NCBI RefSeq assembly: GCF_040784935.1
Contig: NZ_CP160680.1
Span: 1,231,501-1,295,500 of the forward strand
Length of the DNA stretch: 64,000 bases
Source: Lewinella sp. LCG006
GTDB lineage: Bacteria; Bacteroidota; Bacteroidia; Chitinophagales; Saprospiraceae
Reading direction: 5' to 3'
The position numbers were made by a program, and so were the translations under genes. Under the pieces are notes generated by a model that worked only from the letters and a program-made list of their open reading frames with translations, did no database searches and was not told the origin of the DNA. This document shows, piece after piece, positions 50,431 to 59,233 of this stretch (position 1 is its first letter; the number at the start of each line of letters is the position of its first letter).

Positions 50431-51132
50431 ATGATCAAATACCTCATTGTCGACGATGAACCCCTGGCCCACCAACTTATCCGTAAATTTGCCCAGGAGC
50501 TTCCGCATTTGCAGTTGGTACAGCAGTGCTACAACGCACTCGAAGCCATGGCTTATCTTCGTCAACATCCGGTCGATCTAATCTTTCTTGACTTACACAT
50601 GCCTCGCCTCTCTGGGTTCGATTTTCTGCGTACGCTGGGCCAGCCACCCAAGGTGATTGTCACCACGGCCCACAAAGAATTTGCCCTTGAAGGCTATGAA
50701 CTCAATGTGGCCGACTACCTCCTCAAGCCCTTCAGCTTCGAAAGATTCCTAAAGGCCATCAACAATGCTTTTCCGGTGCAAGGCCCTCCCCCACCCACCA
50801 CTATGGTAGCTGAACCCTCCACGACGGTACAGCGCCTTTTCGTCAAAGGTGACAAGGTCTATCATCATCTCCACCTGCCCGATATCCTGCTGCTTGAGGC
50901 TTACGGCAGCTATACCAAGGTACATCTGCTCACAGGGATGCTGCTCACCCATACTCCGCTTTCTTTTTATCTCCAACAGCTCCCGTCCGCTACATTTCTG
51001 CGCGTCCACAAATCCTTTATCGTTGCCACGCCCAAGATCGATCGCATTGCTGGCAACCGTATTTACATTGGCAGCCATGAGGTGCCTATCGGGCAGACTT
51101 TCAAGCAGCAGGTGATGGCCTTGTTGCCTTAG
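50431..51132 (+). CDS. LytTR family response regulator
   Basis: A 233-residue transcription factor. Receiver domain 1-120 with acidic pair Asp8/Asp9, phosphoacceptor Asp54 (IFLDLHMPRLSG), VTTAHKEFALEGYE and the lysine in YLLKPFSFERF. A proline-rich linker (PVQGPPPPTTM) leads to the LytTR DNA-binding domain (about 140-233: LFVKGDKVYHHL, ILLLEAYGSYTKVHLLTG, FLRVHKSFIVATPKIDRI, VPIGQTFKQQVMALL). It is translated with the kinase. The phased repeats at 49214-49264 are its likely binding site, so it may control its own operon and the exporter. Confidence 0.96.
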   Translation: MIKYLIVDDEPLAHQLIRKFAQELPHLQLVQQCYNALEAMAYLRQHPVDLIFLDLHMPRLSGFDFLRTLGQPPKVIVTTAHKEFALEGYELNVADYLLKPFSFERFLKAINNAFPVQGPPPPTTMVAEPSTTVQRLFVKGDKVYHHLHLPDILLLEAYGSYTKVHLLTGMLLTHTPLSFYLQQLPSATFLRVHKSFIVATPKIDRIAGNRIYIGSHEVPIGQTFKQQVMALLP

Positions 51133-51865
51133 AAAAAGGCTATTCGGGGATCATGCTAGGCTGTGCTGGCCACTGCTTGCTCCGTTCTTAGGGGTGAGCG
51201 CAGGGCTTCCCACCTCCGTCACTTTGTGACACCTCCGCCCGAGCGGAGGATAGTGATTTTGCTTGAGCGGAAGTGGCCACAGGACGAAGGAGGCACATCG
51301 CTAGCGGATGCGCTAGGGATGGTAACCAGGCCCGTTGAGGGCAGCCCCTTAGGGCCGATCCCGCCAGGCGGGAGAGTGGTGGACAGCCCGACCCGAAGCT
51401 TTGCGAAGGGGAGCGCCCAAAAAAACCAACGGGGACTCAGTTGGACGTTCGGCAAAAGGCCGTAGAGGGATACGGATCGCTTCGCGGTCCTATGGTAGAT
51501 AATGATGCCTATTCGTATAAATACATTCATACATTCACGTATTCACAAGCCACTCCCTGCGTCTACCGCGTGGTGCACGCCCCACCTAGTGGATCATAAA
51601 TGCATAACAAACAATGTATTAGACGCTTTTTCGGATACAGATTCTCCACCCCCGGCCTTCGGCCATTTGTACGACTTCTCACCCCCGGCCTTCGGCCACC
51701 CCCGCCAGCGGGGGACATTGTTCAGGGTTGTTGTCCTGTTTTCGGCAGGGGGTGTTGTTTCTTCTAGCATCACCCAAATGTGTTCCGCTGGAGCGACCGA
51801 TCCACGGGATCAAGGTCTACCAGCGGCACATCAGGCAGGCTGTGCAGAACTTAGTGCCCAAAGCA
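51133..51865. other. 733-nt GC-rich intergenic region with short palindromes and direct repeats
   Basis: No credible gene. Visible: hairpins GTCAC-TTT-GTGAC (51218-51230) and CCTCCGC-CCGA-GCGGAGG (51232-51249); a direct repeat of CACCCCCGGCCTTCGGCCA at 51647-51665 and 51680-51698; and CCCCCGC/GCGGGGG near 51700-51713. The stretch 51330-51475 is GC-rich with no clear organisation. Frames crossing it lack codon structure or known domains. It may be a cluster of dispersed repeats or decayed coding DNA. Confidence 0.6.
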
Positions 51866-52714
51866 CTAGTTCAAAACCGAGGCCAGAGCGGTCAGATCTG
51901 TTTCGTAGAGCTGGTAAAATTCTTCTACGTAGGGGCGGCGGTTATAGTCATTTTTGGCAAAAGCTTGTCGGGCTTGGGCTAGATAGCGGCGAGCTTGGGC
52001 AGTGTGACCTTCTTGTGCGTGGGTTTTGGCGAGCCAGTAAAGGAGGTCGGCATTGTAATCTTCGAGCGTGAGGCCGGTTTCGAAGGATTGGATAGCGGTG
52101 GCAGGGTCGCCCATCTTAAGGTAGGCAATGCCGCGGAAGAGAAAAGTCTCGGGAGCGATGTATTTGAAACCGGTGACACCCGTCTCGTACTTGATATGCT
52201 GATCGAAATAGCTGATGGCAGAAGGGTACTGCCCCAACTGCAAGTAACAGATGCCCCGCATAAAGTCGACGCTGACAGATTGGGGGTAATCGACCACCCC
52301 GGGAGTGATGGTGTCGAGGCGGTTGAAGTCGGTGAGGGCACGCTCGTAGTCGTGATAGAAATAGAGGTAAAGATAGCCGCGCCAGCCGGTCCAGCCGAGA
52401 GGATCGAGGTCGGCAGCTTTGCCATAGTAATGGGGAAAGGCCGAGGCGATACCGCGCTTGAGGTAGGGTACGCCGATCTCGCGGTAGACCAATGCATTAT
52501 TGGGGTCTAGCGTGCGCGCTTCTTCGAGGATCAGTTGGCAGGCTGGAGAACCTTGATAGTAGTTGCTAATACCATCAACGAGGGTTCTAGCCAGTGCTGT
52601 TTTTTCTTCAGGTGAGAAGGATTTACGGTACCAATGATGCCTTTGCTGGCCGCAAGAGGTGAATAAAACCAACAACAGAAGCGGCAACAGGAGGAGATGT
52701 TTTCTTTGAACCAT
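51866..52714 (-). CDS. TPR-repeat lipoprotein
   Basis: A 282-residue lipoprotein: ATG at 52714 gives MVQRKHLLLLPLLLLVLFTSC with the acylated Cys21; upstream frame extension is rejected as noise. The mature protein consists of tetratricopeptide-like helix pairs (ACQLILEEARTLDPNNALVYREIGVPYLKRG; FMRGICYLQLGQYPSAISYF; FLFRGIAYLKMGDPATAIQSFE; LLYWLAKTHAQEGHTAQARRYLAQA). Such proteins act as scaffolds in the envelope. The neighbouring lipoprotein gene 52828-53952 lies 113 nt upstream on the same strand, and the two may be co-expressed. Function unknown. Confidence 0.85.
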   Translation of the reverse strand: MVQRKHLLLLPLLLLVLFTSCGQQRHHWYRKSFSPEEKTALARTLVDGISNYYQGSPACQLILEEARTLDPNNALVYREIGVPYLKRGIASAFPHYYGKAADLDPLGWTGWRGYLYLYFYHDYERALTDFNRLDTITPGVVDYPQSVSVDFMRGICYLQLGQYPSAISYFDQHIKYETGVTGFKYIAPETFLFRGIAYLKMGDPATAIQSFETGLTLEDYNADLLYWLAKTHAQEGHTAQARRYLAQARQAFAKNDYNRRPYVEEFYQLYETDLTALASVLN

Positions 52715-52827
52715 ATTAGAGATTTGTCTGGGCAAATTCGTGAATTTGCCCAGATTTGTGATTTCGCAAAAGCAAAACAGCATTTTGTATATGCAGTGAC
52801 GTAGGCGAAGCCAACGCCGAACAGGGA

Positions 52828-53952
52828 TTAAGGTAAAATTTCCAGGAGCACACCATCGCGAAATTTTAGGGTGAGATAGGCGTAGGTGTCGACGGGTTCG
52901 TTGCCGAGTACACCGGCTTCCCAATCGGTGAGCCCTTGCAGGATATTGAAACAGTGCTGAACCAGAGGCTGTGGAAATTCTATTCTTCTGAAGTCGAGGT
53001 CGGCCTCTTCGGTAATGAATCGTCCGGCTTGGCCTTCACAGTTGATCACGAAACGATAAGTGAGGTAGCCAGAGACGCCGATGCTAAGTGTGGTATCAAG
53101 TTGCTCTTGGAAGACGGCCTCCAGGCCACGTTTTCCGAGGCGGTAGCCCGCATCGGGATAGCTGTTGTAATAGTCGTGGATTCGTTCTTCGGGGTGGCAT
53201 ATATTAAAGGCCGTACCATTGTCCATAGTATTAGCAGGGTTGATGTAGCCTACGCGCTTGGGAGCGGCGGCACGCCGTTTCAGGAAGGTTTTATGGGGCA
53301 TTTGCTCCACCAGTTCCATCCTTACTATTCCCTCTTTCTCAACGTGCATTTCCCGGGCATAGAGCCCCATGCCTTTGAGGTAGGTATCGCGGATTTGGGC
53401 TTGAAATCTGCGGTCTTCACGCTCGGGGTAGTGATAGTGTTGTTCGCGTTCTTTGTAAAATATTTTAGCGGGTTGGTTGTCGAGTAAACTGTCGATACGA
53501 TGCGTTTGTCGCAAGAGAAACTTTTCTTCCGTTTCTTGGTTGAAAGTGGTTTGGGTTTCCAAGCGAGCGGTGTCCCCCTGCCAGTTGAGCAGTACGGGAG
53601 AAATTATGGTGGCAGGAAACGTATCGCCTTGCCAATATTGTTCCTGTTGCTCAACAATTTGTTGATGATCTTGAAAAAAAGTCAGCCTGCGATCGAGCGG
53701 TTGAAAGCCCGCATCGTAGGTGGTAATTTCCAGACGATCATCCGCTGCCAGACGATAGAGATGGTAGCGGATGTCGGTAGATTTGTTGTACCCATCAGCG
53801 CTATTATAATGGAGATAATATTTGTTGACTACCCCCTTGCGGAGCAACTCGGTAGGCGGAAGATAGTCGGCAGCAGTCCCAAGCGGAGAGATCGTTGGTC
53901 GGCAAGCGGCAAGCAAGCAGGCGAAGCCTATACAGAAGAACAGGTGTTTCAT
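52828..53952 (-). CDS. Lipoprotein of unknown function
   Basis: A 374-residue lipoprotein starting MKHLFFCIGFACLLAAC (Cys17; ATG at 53952, chosen because it begins the signal peptide). The mature protein is mostly charged and probably beta-rich (YYLHYNSADGYNKSTDIRYHLY, RLEITTYDAGFQPLDRRLTFF) with a C-terminal domain (LSIGVSGYLTYRFVINCEGQAGRF, FRRIEFPQPLVQHCFNIL) reminiscent of TonB-C-like or MORN-associated envelope domains, which I cannot assign. It stands upstream of the TPR lipoprotein. No catalytic motif. Confidence 0.75.
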   Translation of the reverse strand: MKHLFFCIGFACLLAACRPTISPLGTAADYLPPTELLRKGVVNKYYLHYNSADGYNKSTDIRYHLYRLAADDRLEITTYDAGFQPLDRRLTFFQDHQQIVEQQEQYWQGDTFPATIISPVLLNWQGDTARLETQTTFNQETEEKFLLRQTHRIDSLLDNQPAKIFYKEREQHYHYPEREDRRFQAQIRDTYLKGMGLYAREMHVEKEGIVRMELVEQMPHKTFLKRRAAAPKRVGYINPANTMDNGTAFNICHPEERIHDYYNSYPDAGYRLGKRGLEAVFQEQLDTTLSIGVSGYLTYRFVINCEGQAGRFITEEADLDFRRIEFPQPLVQHCFNILQGLTDWEAGVLGNEPVDTYAYLTLKFRDGVLLEILP

Positions 53953-54049
53953 TGGCAAAGGATGATTTCGAGGCCGCCTAAAATAATCGTTTTTTAACGG
54001 CGCAAAGTACTTAAGGGTTTTGCTTAACATTCTATTTGCACAATTAAAA

Positions 54050-54076
54050 CCGGCTACCCCATTACAGGGTAGCCGG
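54050..54076 (-). terminator. Terminator of the subtilisin-like gene
   Basis: CCGGCTACCC (54050-54059) pairs with GGGTAGCCGG (54067-54076), loop CATTACA, and on the minus strand TTTT follows. It lies about 185 nt past the S8 gene's stop codon; the stretch between holds nothing else that I can name. Confidence 0.75.
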
Positions 54077-54260
54077 ACCGCTTACTTATGAAAAACTGAG
54101 TAATTCTTTTTGTCTATTTTGGGGAAAGAGCCGATTTTCTTCGTTTTGGGGTACCTCTTGCTTCTCTCTCCGCCTCCCTGGTGCATACGCCTTCAAAGCG
54201 GAGAACAAGTACGGCAGGAGATTTATCCCAGTACCAAGTACCTCGTACCCAATACCTTTT

Positions 54261-55844
54261 TTACTGCTTTACCACCATTGTCTGCGCTACCGCTTCACCA
54301 GATTGTACACGCAACAGGTAGGTGCCGCGGGCAAGCCTACGAGGCGTTGGCCACTCCAACTCCGTCATCTCCTGCTGGTTGGAGATCACCTCCTGATGTA
54401 CCAGCTGTCCCACCATATTGTACATGCTGATGGTCACTTCATCTACCTCCGGCAGCTGGATGGTGACCAGGGCGGTGGTGGTGAAGGGGTTGGGAGTGGG
54501 GGTTAGGGTGAGGGGGGTGGGGGTGGGGGTAGATGAATGATTTAATTTTCTATTTCCCGGATTTTCCACCTCACCAGGATTGAAATCACTAATATCTAAT
54601 ACCCTCCCATTTTGTACTGTTCCCATTAATGCAGGTGTCTCTTGAGCAAGACTCAATAATGTATTTTTTAAAACGTCTGCTCCTGGATGTACTCCGAAGT
54701 TGTTATAATAATAGAAAATCTGAGCGAGTGCAGCAGTGACTAGTGGAGCAGCAAAGGAAGTGCCATTAGAGAGAAAGTAATTTACCCCGTCGGTAGTAAG
54801 GACATTCTCGGATTCAGCTGCAATTTCAAAAATATATTGATCTTGATTTGTATTATCCCAAGGTAGCGCAAAACAGTTTTGCGTACCAGCCACTGAAATC
54901 TCATTAGCATAGGGCATGGTTCCTGGAAAAACATTACCTGAAATCAATCCTTGATTACCCACACTACTAACAAGCATAATATTATTTGCACCGGTTGAAT
55001 TATTAAGAAGTCTACCCCAAGTTGCTGACAAAATATAAGCTATTTCGTCAATGTCAACATTGCTTGGAAAAACAATATTCGCACTGAAATTCAAAATAAT
55101 CATATCCCCTGAACTCCATAGACCAGAATTAATATTATCCATTATGTAATTTATTATCTCAATAAGAGTTGCAACTGTAGCTGTCCCATCACTGTTAAAA
55201 ACTGGAGCACTAGTATACTCAACATTCTCCAACTCAGTTTGTGAAAGTATATTATCAATTACTGAATAAACTTTTTGTCCATGAGTTCCCCCCAGATTTT
55301 CTGGTCCAGATGCTAATTGAATAATCCCTATACCAGGCCCAAAGACAAGCTGATCAATAATAATAATTCTAACAGCTCCGGAGGGATCAACTCTTTCAGG
55401 TACGGGGCTAAACAATCTAGAATTCGCCTCCTCATCACAATAAGGCAAAGGATCAAAAGTACCATCCTCATTGAAGGCTCCATCTTGCTCTAGTTGGAGG
55501 AGGAGGTTGAGGTTGCCGTTGTTGATGCTGGCAGAAGTGTTAGTGTTTTGTCCCTCTTCACCTTCTTGGATATTGATGTAATACAACAGCGCTTCCACAT
55601 CATTAATAATAGTCGTTTCTCCACTTTCAGTAACGGTGATAGGAAATTGAATTCCTTCCCAAAGTTCAATTCCATCACCGATGTTGGTGGTAGTGGTAAT
55701 GCCAAAAAGATCGCGCACCGCCTGCTGCTGGGTATGGGTCGTTCCTCCCACATACTCTACGATAAACTCATCCGCGACAAAGTTTTGGGCGAACAAGGCT
55801 ACCGTGAAAAATAATGCTAAAAAAGTACTTACAACTGTTTTCAT
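54261..55844 (-). CDS. Subtilisin-like (S8) serine peptidase with T9SS sorting domain
   Basis: A 527-residue secreted peptidase of divergent S8 type. Signal peptide MKTVVSTFLALFFTVALFAQ; an N-terminal prodomain-like segment to about 150; catalytic Asp164 (RIIIIDQLVFG), His188 (GGTHGQKVYS), oxyanion Asn297 (SSVGNQG) and Ser363 (NGTSFAAPLVTAAL). A threonine/proline linker (STPTPTPLTLTPTPNPF) leads to a type A sorting domain (VTISMYNMVGQLVHQEV, RGTYLLRVQSGE). The Asp motif lacks the usual DTG. The gene is divergent from the CHAT-protein gene, and its AT-rich middle contrasts with GC-rich ends. The two peptidases probably work together. Confidence 0.9.
   Translation of the reverse strand: MKTVVSTFLALFFTVALFAQNFVADEFIVEYVGGTTHTQQQAVRDLFGITTTTNIGDGIELWEGIQFPITVTESGETTIINDVEALLYYINIQEGEEGQNTNTSASINNGNLNLLLQLEQDGAFNEDGTFDPLPYCDEEANSRLFSPVPERVDPSGAVRIIIIDQLVFGPGIGIIQLASGPENLGGTHGQKVYSVIDNILSQTELENVEYTSAPVFNSDGTATVATLIEIINYIMDNINSGLWSSGDMIILNFSANIVFPSNVDIDEIAYILSATWGRLLNNSTGANNIMLVSSVGNQGLISGNVFPGTMPYANEISVAGTQNCFALPWDNTNQDQYIFEIAAESENVLTTDGVNYFLSNGTSFAAPLVTAALAQIFYYYNNFGVHPGADVLKNTLLSLAQETPALMGTVQNGRVLDISDFNPGEVENPGNRKLNHSSTPTPTPLTLTPTPNPFTTTALVTIQLPEVDEVTISMYNMVGQLVHQEVISNQQEMTELEWPTPRRLARGTYLLRVQSGEAVAQTMVVKQ
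54486..54529 (+). other. G-rich tract with G-quadruplex potential inside the S8 linker
   Basis: On the plus strand, at least seven runs of three or more G occur within 44 nt (GGGG-TT-GGG-A-GT-GGGGG ... GGGGGG-T-GGGGG-T-GGGGG). It encodes the Thr/Pro linker on the minus strand, so the G-rich strand is the template for that gene. A quadruplex here could slow the polymerase or promote recombination. Confidence 0.7.
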
Positions 55845-55994
55845 CTTTGTTCTTATCTTGTTGATTGAATAATCTGTCCTCTATATAAGCTCAAAAAGGG
55901 CAAAACGTGACATTTTTTTTCTTGTTTTTTTCTTTCTGAGGCAACAAGCACAAAAAAAACAAAGAAACAAACCACCCAAACATCTCGTAATCAA

Positions 55995-58925
55995 ATGTTT
56001 AAAAATATAAATCTCACTTATAGGATATTTGCATTAAAAAATAATCTTTTCCTACTCTTCGTCTGCTCATTGATCTCATTTAAGCAATTACGAGGGCAGT
56101 CTGCCGACTCTTTAGTCCATGATTTGGCCGATAATGCCGAGAAGATTAACAATATTGGTAGCTTTCCCTTTTTAGAGAAGGCATTTTCGCTGTGTAAAGA
56201 ATATGGCTGCGCTGATTCTACAATTGCACGGTTATATCAGCGAAAAAGTATTGCTACTTTCTATGGTTATGACAATTATGATCTATCCCTAAGTTATACT
56301 GACACTGCAATTTACTTTTATGAACGGGCATATGGCAAAAGTCATATCGTTACCGTAAACTCTCATTATAACAAGGGTGTCATTCAATCTATTATTGGCA
56401 GATCTACTCAAGCAAAAAACACGATAGAAGATGCAATCAATTTCCTTAGCACAATCAAAAATTTAGAAAAAAAAGACTCTATCTGGATTAGCTGGAACTA
56501 TGAATTAATGAGAATTAACAGAAAAATAGGAGACCTTACAACATCTGAAATTTTATGTAATTCAATACTAGGAAATGAATTTTTATTCCCATTAATAGAG
56601 GATTATACTAAATCCAGTTTAGGATTAATATATATGGATCAGGCCAAGTATACTGATGCTAAATCTCTGTACTTAAGCTATATTAACACTCCAAACCACT
56701 CACCAAATCAAGCCATTAATGGCAATTTAGCGTTAGCATATTTAGCATTAGGTGAAACTCAATTAGCAGAACCTCTCTTATTAAAAAAACATAGTTTTCA
56801 TTTAACAAATATCCTATCACTTAACTCAAACAACAACAAAGCCTTCCTCTCCAACTCCCACGCCAACCTCCTCCAACTCTACCTCCAAAAGAAAGCATAC
56901 GACCAGGCTGAATATCACTACTCGGAGGCATTGCGCCTGCTACTGGAAGTAGACAGCACCGGCCGCCTGCCGCGCTTCGCGGAAATCTACTTCAAAAAAG
57001 GGAAGTTGGAGCATGCGCTGGGGAAATACGATAGCAGTCTGGCCTTTTTGGAGAAGGCCATGCAGGTGGTGGCTCCGGAGTTGAAAACCACTGGGGCCGA
57101 TGAGAACATCAGTATTGTTGGGCCGTTTAAGCGGGTGATTGAGATCATTGGTTTTCGCGCGCGCGTGCTCGCCAGCAGAGGAGACCCCAAAGGCGCGCTC
57201 CAGGATGTGGCCCTGCTCAATCGACTGGTGACGCAGAGCCGGCGGAGCTATCAGTCGTCGCTTTCGAAATTTTACCTCATCCAGCAGGTGATGCCGGTTT
57301 ATGAGTTGGGCATCCAGCTCAATCGACAATTGTATGCCCGAACTGGCAAGCAGCAGTACCTTGAACAAGCCTACGCCCTCAATGCCCGCAACAAGGCCAT
57401 CCTCTTGCTCGAAAGCTTGCAAAGTGATCGCGCCATGACTTTCGCCAAACTACCGCTATCGGTGCAGGAAAGGGAAAAAGAACTCCGCGATGCGCTCTCC
57501 GAACAGGAGGGCTTCCTCTATGATGCTTACCAAAACGATAAGCCTATTGATAGCTTGCAAAGTGTGGTCTTTGAAAAGGAACAGGCCTACTTTCAGTTTA
57601 TCCAGCAACTCGAAAAAGACTATCCGGCCTACTACCAGCTCAAATACAGCGCAGATCAACCTCCTCTGGTGGCCGATGTACAAAAACAACTGCACAAGGA
57701 CCAGGCCATGCTCGAATATTTTGTGGGTCAAGACAGCATTTACACCTTCCTCATGGATGGCAAAAACTTCAAGGTCTTCGCCAAAGCTACGCCCGCTGGG
57801 CTCACTGATTCGGTGGAGCTGTTCCGGGAACTGCTCACCAATGGCATCGAAAAGGATTGTGAGCAGACCTACCTCCGGCTGGGGCGCTATTTCTACCATC
57901 TGCTATTGGCAAAACCACTGGCGCAACTCGGTGACCAGAAAAACAGGTTGGTGATCATCCCCGATGGGCTGCTCAACTATTTATCCTTCGAAGCACTGCT
58001 CTACAAAGACATCCCTCAGATGAACGGCGCCGACGGCTTCCTGATCGAAAAATATGCGTTTAGCTATGCCTATTCCAGCAAGCTGCTTATTGAGCAGGCG
58101 TATTACCCACGCTCCGCCAGCAAAAGTTTTGTAGGCTTTGGGATGGAATACGATGACCATACGCTTGACTACCTGCGGCAAATGGATTACGGTAAATTTG
58201 AAGAAATTGATACCACATTCACCCTCCCTTGCGGCTTTACTGTGGATACCACCCGCCGCTATTTGGGCAAACTGGCTTACTCCGACGATGAGGTCCGCGA
58301 TATCGTAGCCATCACCGAAGGCGATAGCTGGCTCAACGAACAGGTTACCAAAGAAAGGTTTCTCCAGGAAGCCAGCGACTACAACCTACTGCACCTCTCC
58401 ATGCACGGCAGTTACGACCTGGAGTTCCCGATGAATTCGGCGCTGATCTTTACCCGCAGCGATTCTTCGGATGTGTTCTTGCGCGCTTCCGAAATCTATG
58501 GCCTGTCACTCACCGGAGAGATGGCGGTGCTCAGTGCCTGCAATACCGGCTACGGCAAGTTACAACCCGGCGAAGGAGCCATGACCCTGGCCCGGGCATT
58601 CCACTATGCGGGCATCCCCTCGGTCGTCGCCAGTTTGTGGAGCATCCCCGACAACTCCTCCTCCCGATTGATGAAGCTCTTTTACGAGCAGCTGAGTCAT
58701 GGTTATCCCAAGGATGTGGCCTTACAAAAAGCCAAGTTGATCTACCTTAAAGACGACCAAATCAGTAGTCCGACCAGTCGGCAACCCGTACACTGGGCCC
58801 CCAGTATTGTCATCGGCAGTGTCGATCCGGTAAAGGTGCGCTCGGCTTCGCCCTGGTGGCCTTTGGCGGGGATACTGGTGGTTGGATTGGGCTTCTTGAT
58901 TGTGTTTGTGAGGCGGGATAAATAG
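55995..58925 (+). CDS. TPR-CHAT domain protein (caspase-like peptidase), membrane-anchored
   Basis: A 976-residue protein. An N-terminal hydrophobic segment (NNLFLLFVCSLISF) acts as signal or anchor; tetratricopeptide-like helices fill about 60-480; the C-terminal CHAT domain (about 640-930) carries the caspase-type dyad His804 (LLHLSMHGSYD) and Cys849 (AVLSACNTGYGKL). A final membrane helix (WWPLAGILVVGLGFLIVFV, then RRDK) places the peptidase outside the cytoplasm, tethered at the C-terminus. Codons 1 to about 280 are AT-rich, the rest GC-rich, with an abrupt change near 56835. It is divergent from the S8 peptidase gene. TPR-CHAT proteins also act in bacterial immunity, but the exported form here suggests envelope signalling. 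Confidence 0.9.
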   Translation: MFKNINLTYRIFALKNNLFLLFVCSLISFKQLRGQSADSLVHDLADNAEKINNIGSFPFLEKAFSLCKEYGCADSTIARLYQRKSIATFYGYDNYDLSLSYTDTAIYFYERAYGKSHIVTVNSHYNKGVIQSIIGRSTQAKNTIEDAINFLSTIKNLEKKDSIWISWNYELMRINRKIGDLTTSEILCNSILGNEFLFPLIEDYTKSSLGLIYMDQAKYTDAKSLYLSYINTPNHSPNQAINGNLALAYLALGETQLAEPLLLKKHSFHLTNILSLNSNNNKAFLSNSHANLLQLYLQKKAYDQAEYHYSEALRLLLEVDSTGRLPRFAEIYFKKGKLEHALGKYDSSLAFLEKAMQVVAPELKTTGADENISIVGPFKRVIEIIGFRARVLASRGDPKGALQDVALLNRLVTQSRRSYQSSLSKFYLIQQVMPVYELGIQLNRQLYARTGKQQYLEQAYALNARNKAILLLESLQSDRAMTFAKLPLSVQEREKELRDALSEQEGFLYDAYQNDKPIDSLQSVVFEKEQAYFQFIQQLEKDYPAYYQLKYSADQPPLVADVQKQLHKDQAMLEYFVGQDSIYTFLMDGKNFKVFAKATPAGLTDSVELFRELLTNGIEKDCEQTYLRLGRYFYHLLLAKPLAQLGDQKNRLVIIPDGLLNYLSFEALLYKDIPQMNGADGFLIEKYAFSYAYSSKLLIEQAYYPRSASKSFVGFGMEYDDHTLDYLRQMDYGKFEEIDTTFTLPCGFTVDTTRRYLGKLAYSDDEVRDIVAITEGDSWLNEQVTKERFLQEASDYNLLHLSMHGSYDLEFPMNSALIFTRSDSSDVFLRASEIYGLSLTGEMAVLSACNTGYGKLQPGEGAMTLARAFHYAGIPSVVASLWSIPDNSSSRLMKLFYEQLSHGYPKDVALQKAKLIYLKDDQISSPTSRQPVHWAPSIVIGSVDPVKVRSASPWWPLAGILVVGLGFLIVFVRRDK

Positions 58926-59233
58926 CCACTAAGGCACGAAAAACACGGAATTACACAGAAGTTTTTTTGCCGCGGAGAAAGGGAGACACGGAGGTTTTTT
59001 GCCACTAAAGCACTATAACCTGCCTACCAGCAAGCTGGCCTTGCGGTCAAGGGGCACGGAAATCGCAACCCGCAAAAAAAACCTCATATGCCCTTAGCTG
59101 CCTTATATGGTTCAAAACACGCAACCCGCAAAAGTCGGAAATCGGAAGTCGGAAGTATTTAAACTTCTCACCTCGCACTCCGCACTAAAACAAAGCCCCT
59201 TCTATTTTCCGAGGAAGTACTTACCTTTACCTT
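58926..59233. repeat. 308-nt gap with dispersed-repeat sequences
   Basis: No gene. It contains CACTAAGGCACGAAAAACAC (58925-58944), GCCGCGGAGAAAGGGAGACA and GCCACTAAAGCAC, near-repeats of one purine-rich theme; CGCAACCCGCAAAA twice (about 59066 and 59119); and at 59134-59155 the TCGGAAATCGGAAGTCGG unit also present at 628-665. TTACCTTTACC just before the next gene resembles a weak -7 element. Confidence 0.6.

Noticed and set aside
51502-52071. 189-codon plus-strand frame
   Set aside because: It spans GC-rich repeats and the antisense of the TPR lipoprotein; composition is that of a shadow frame.
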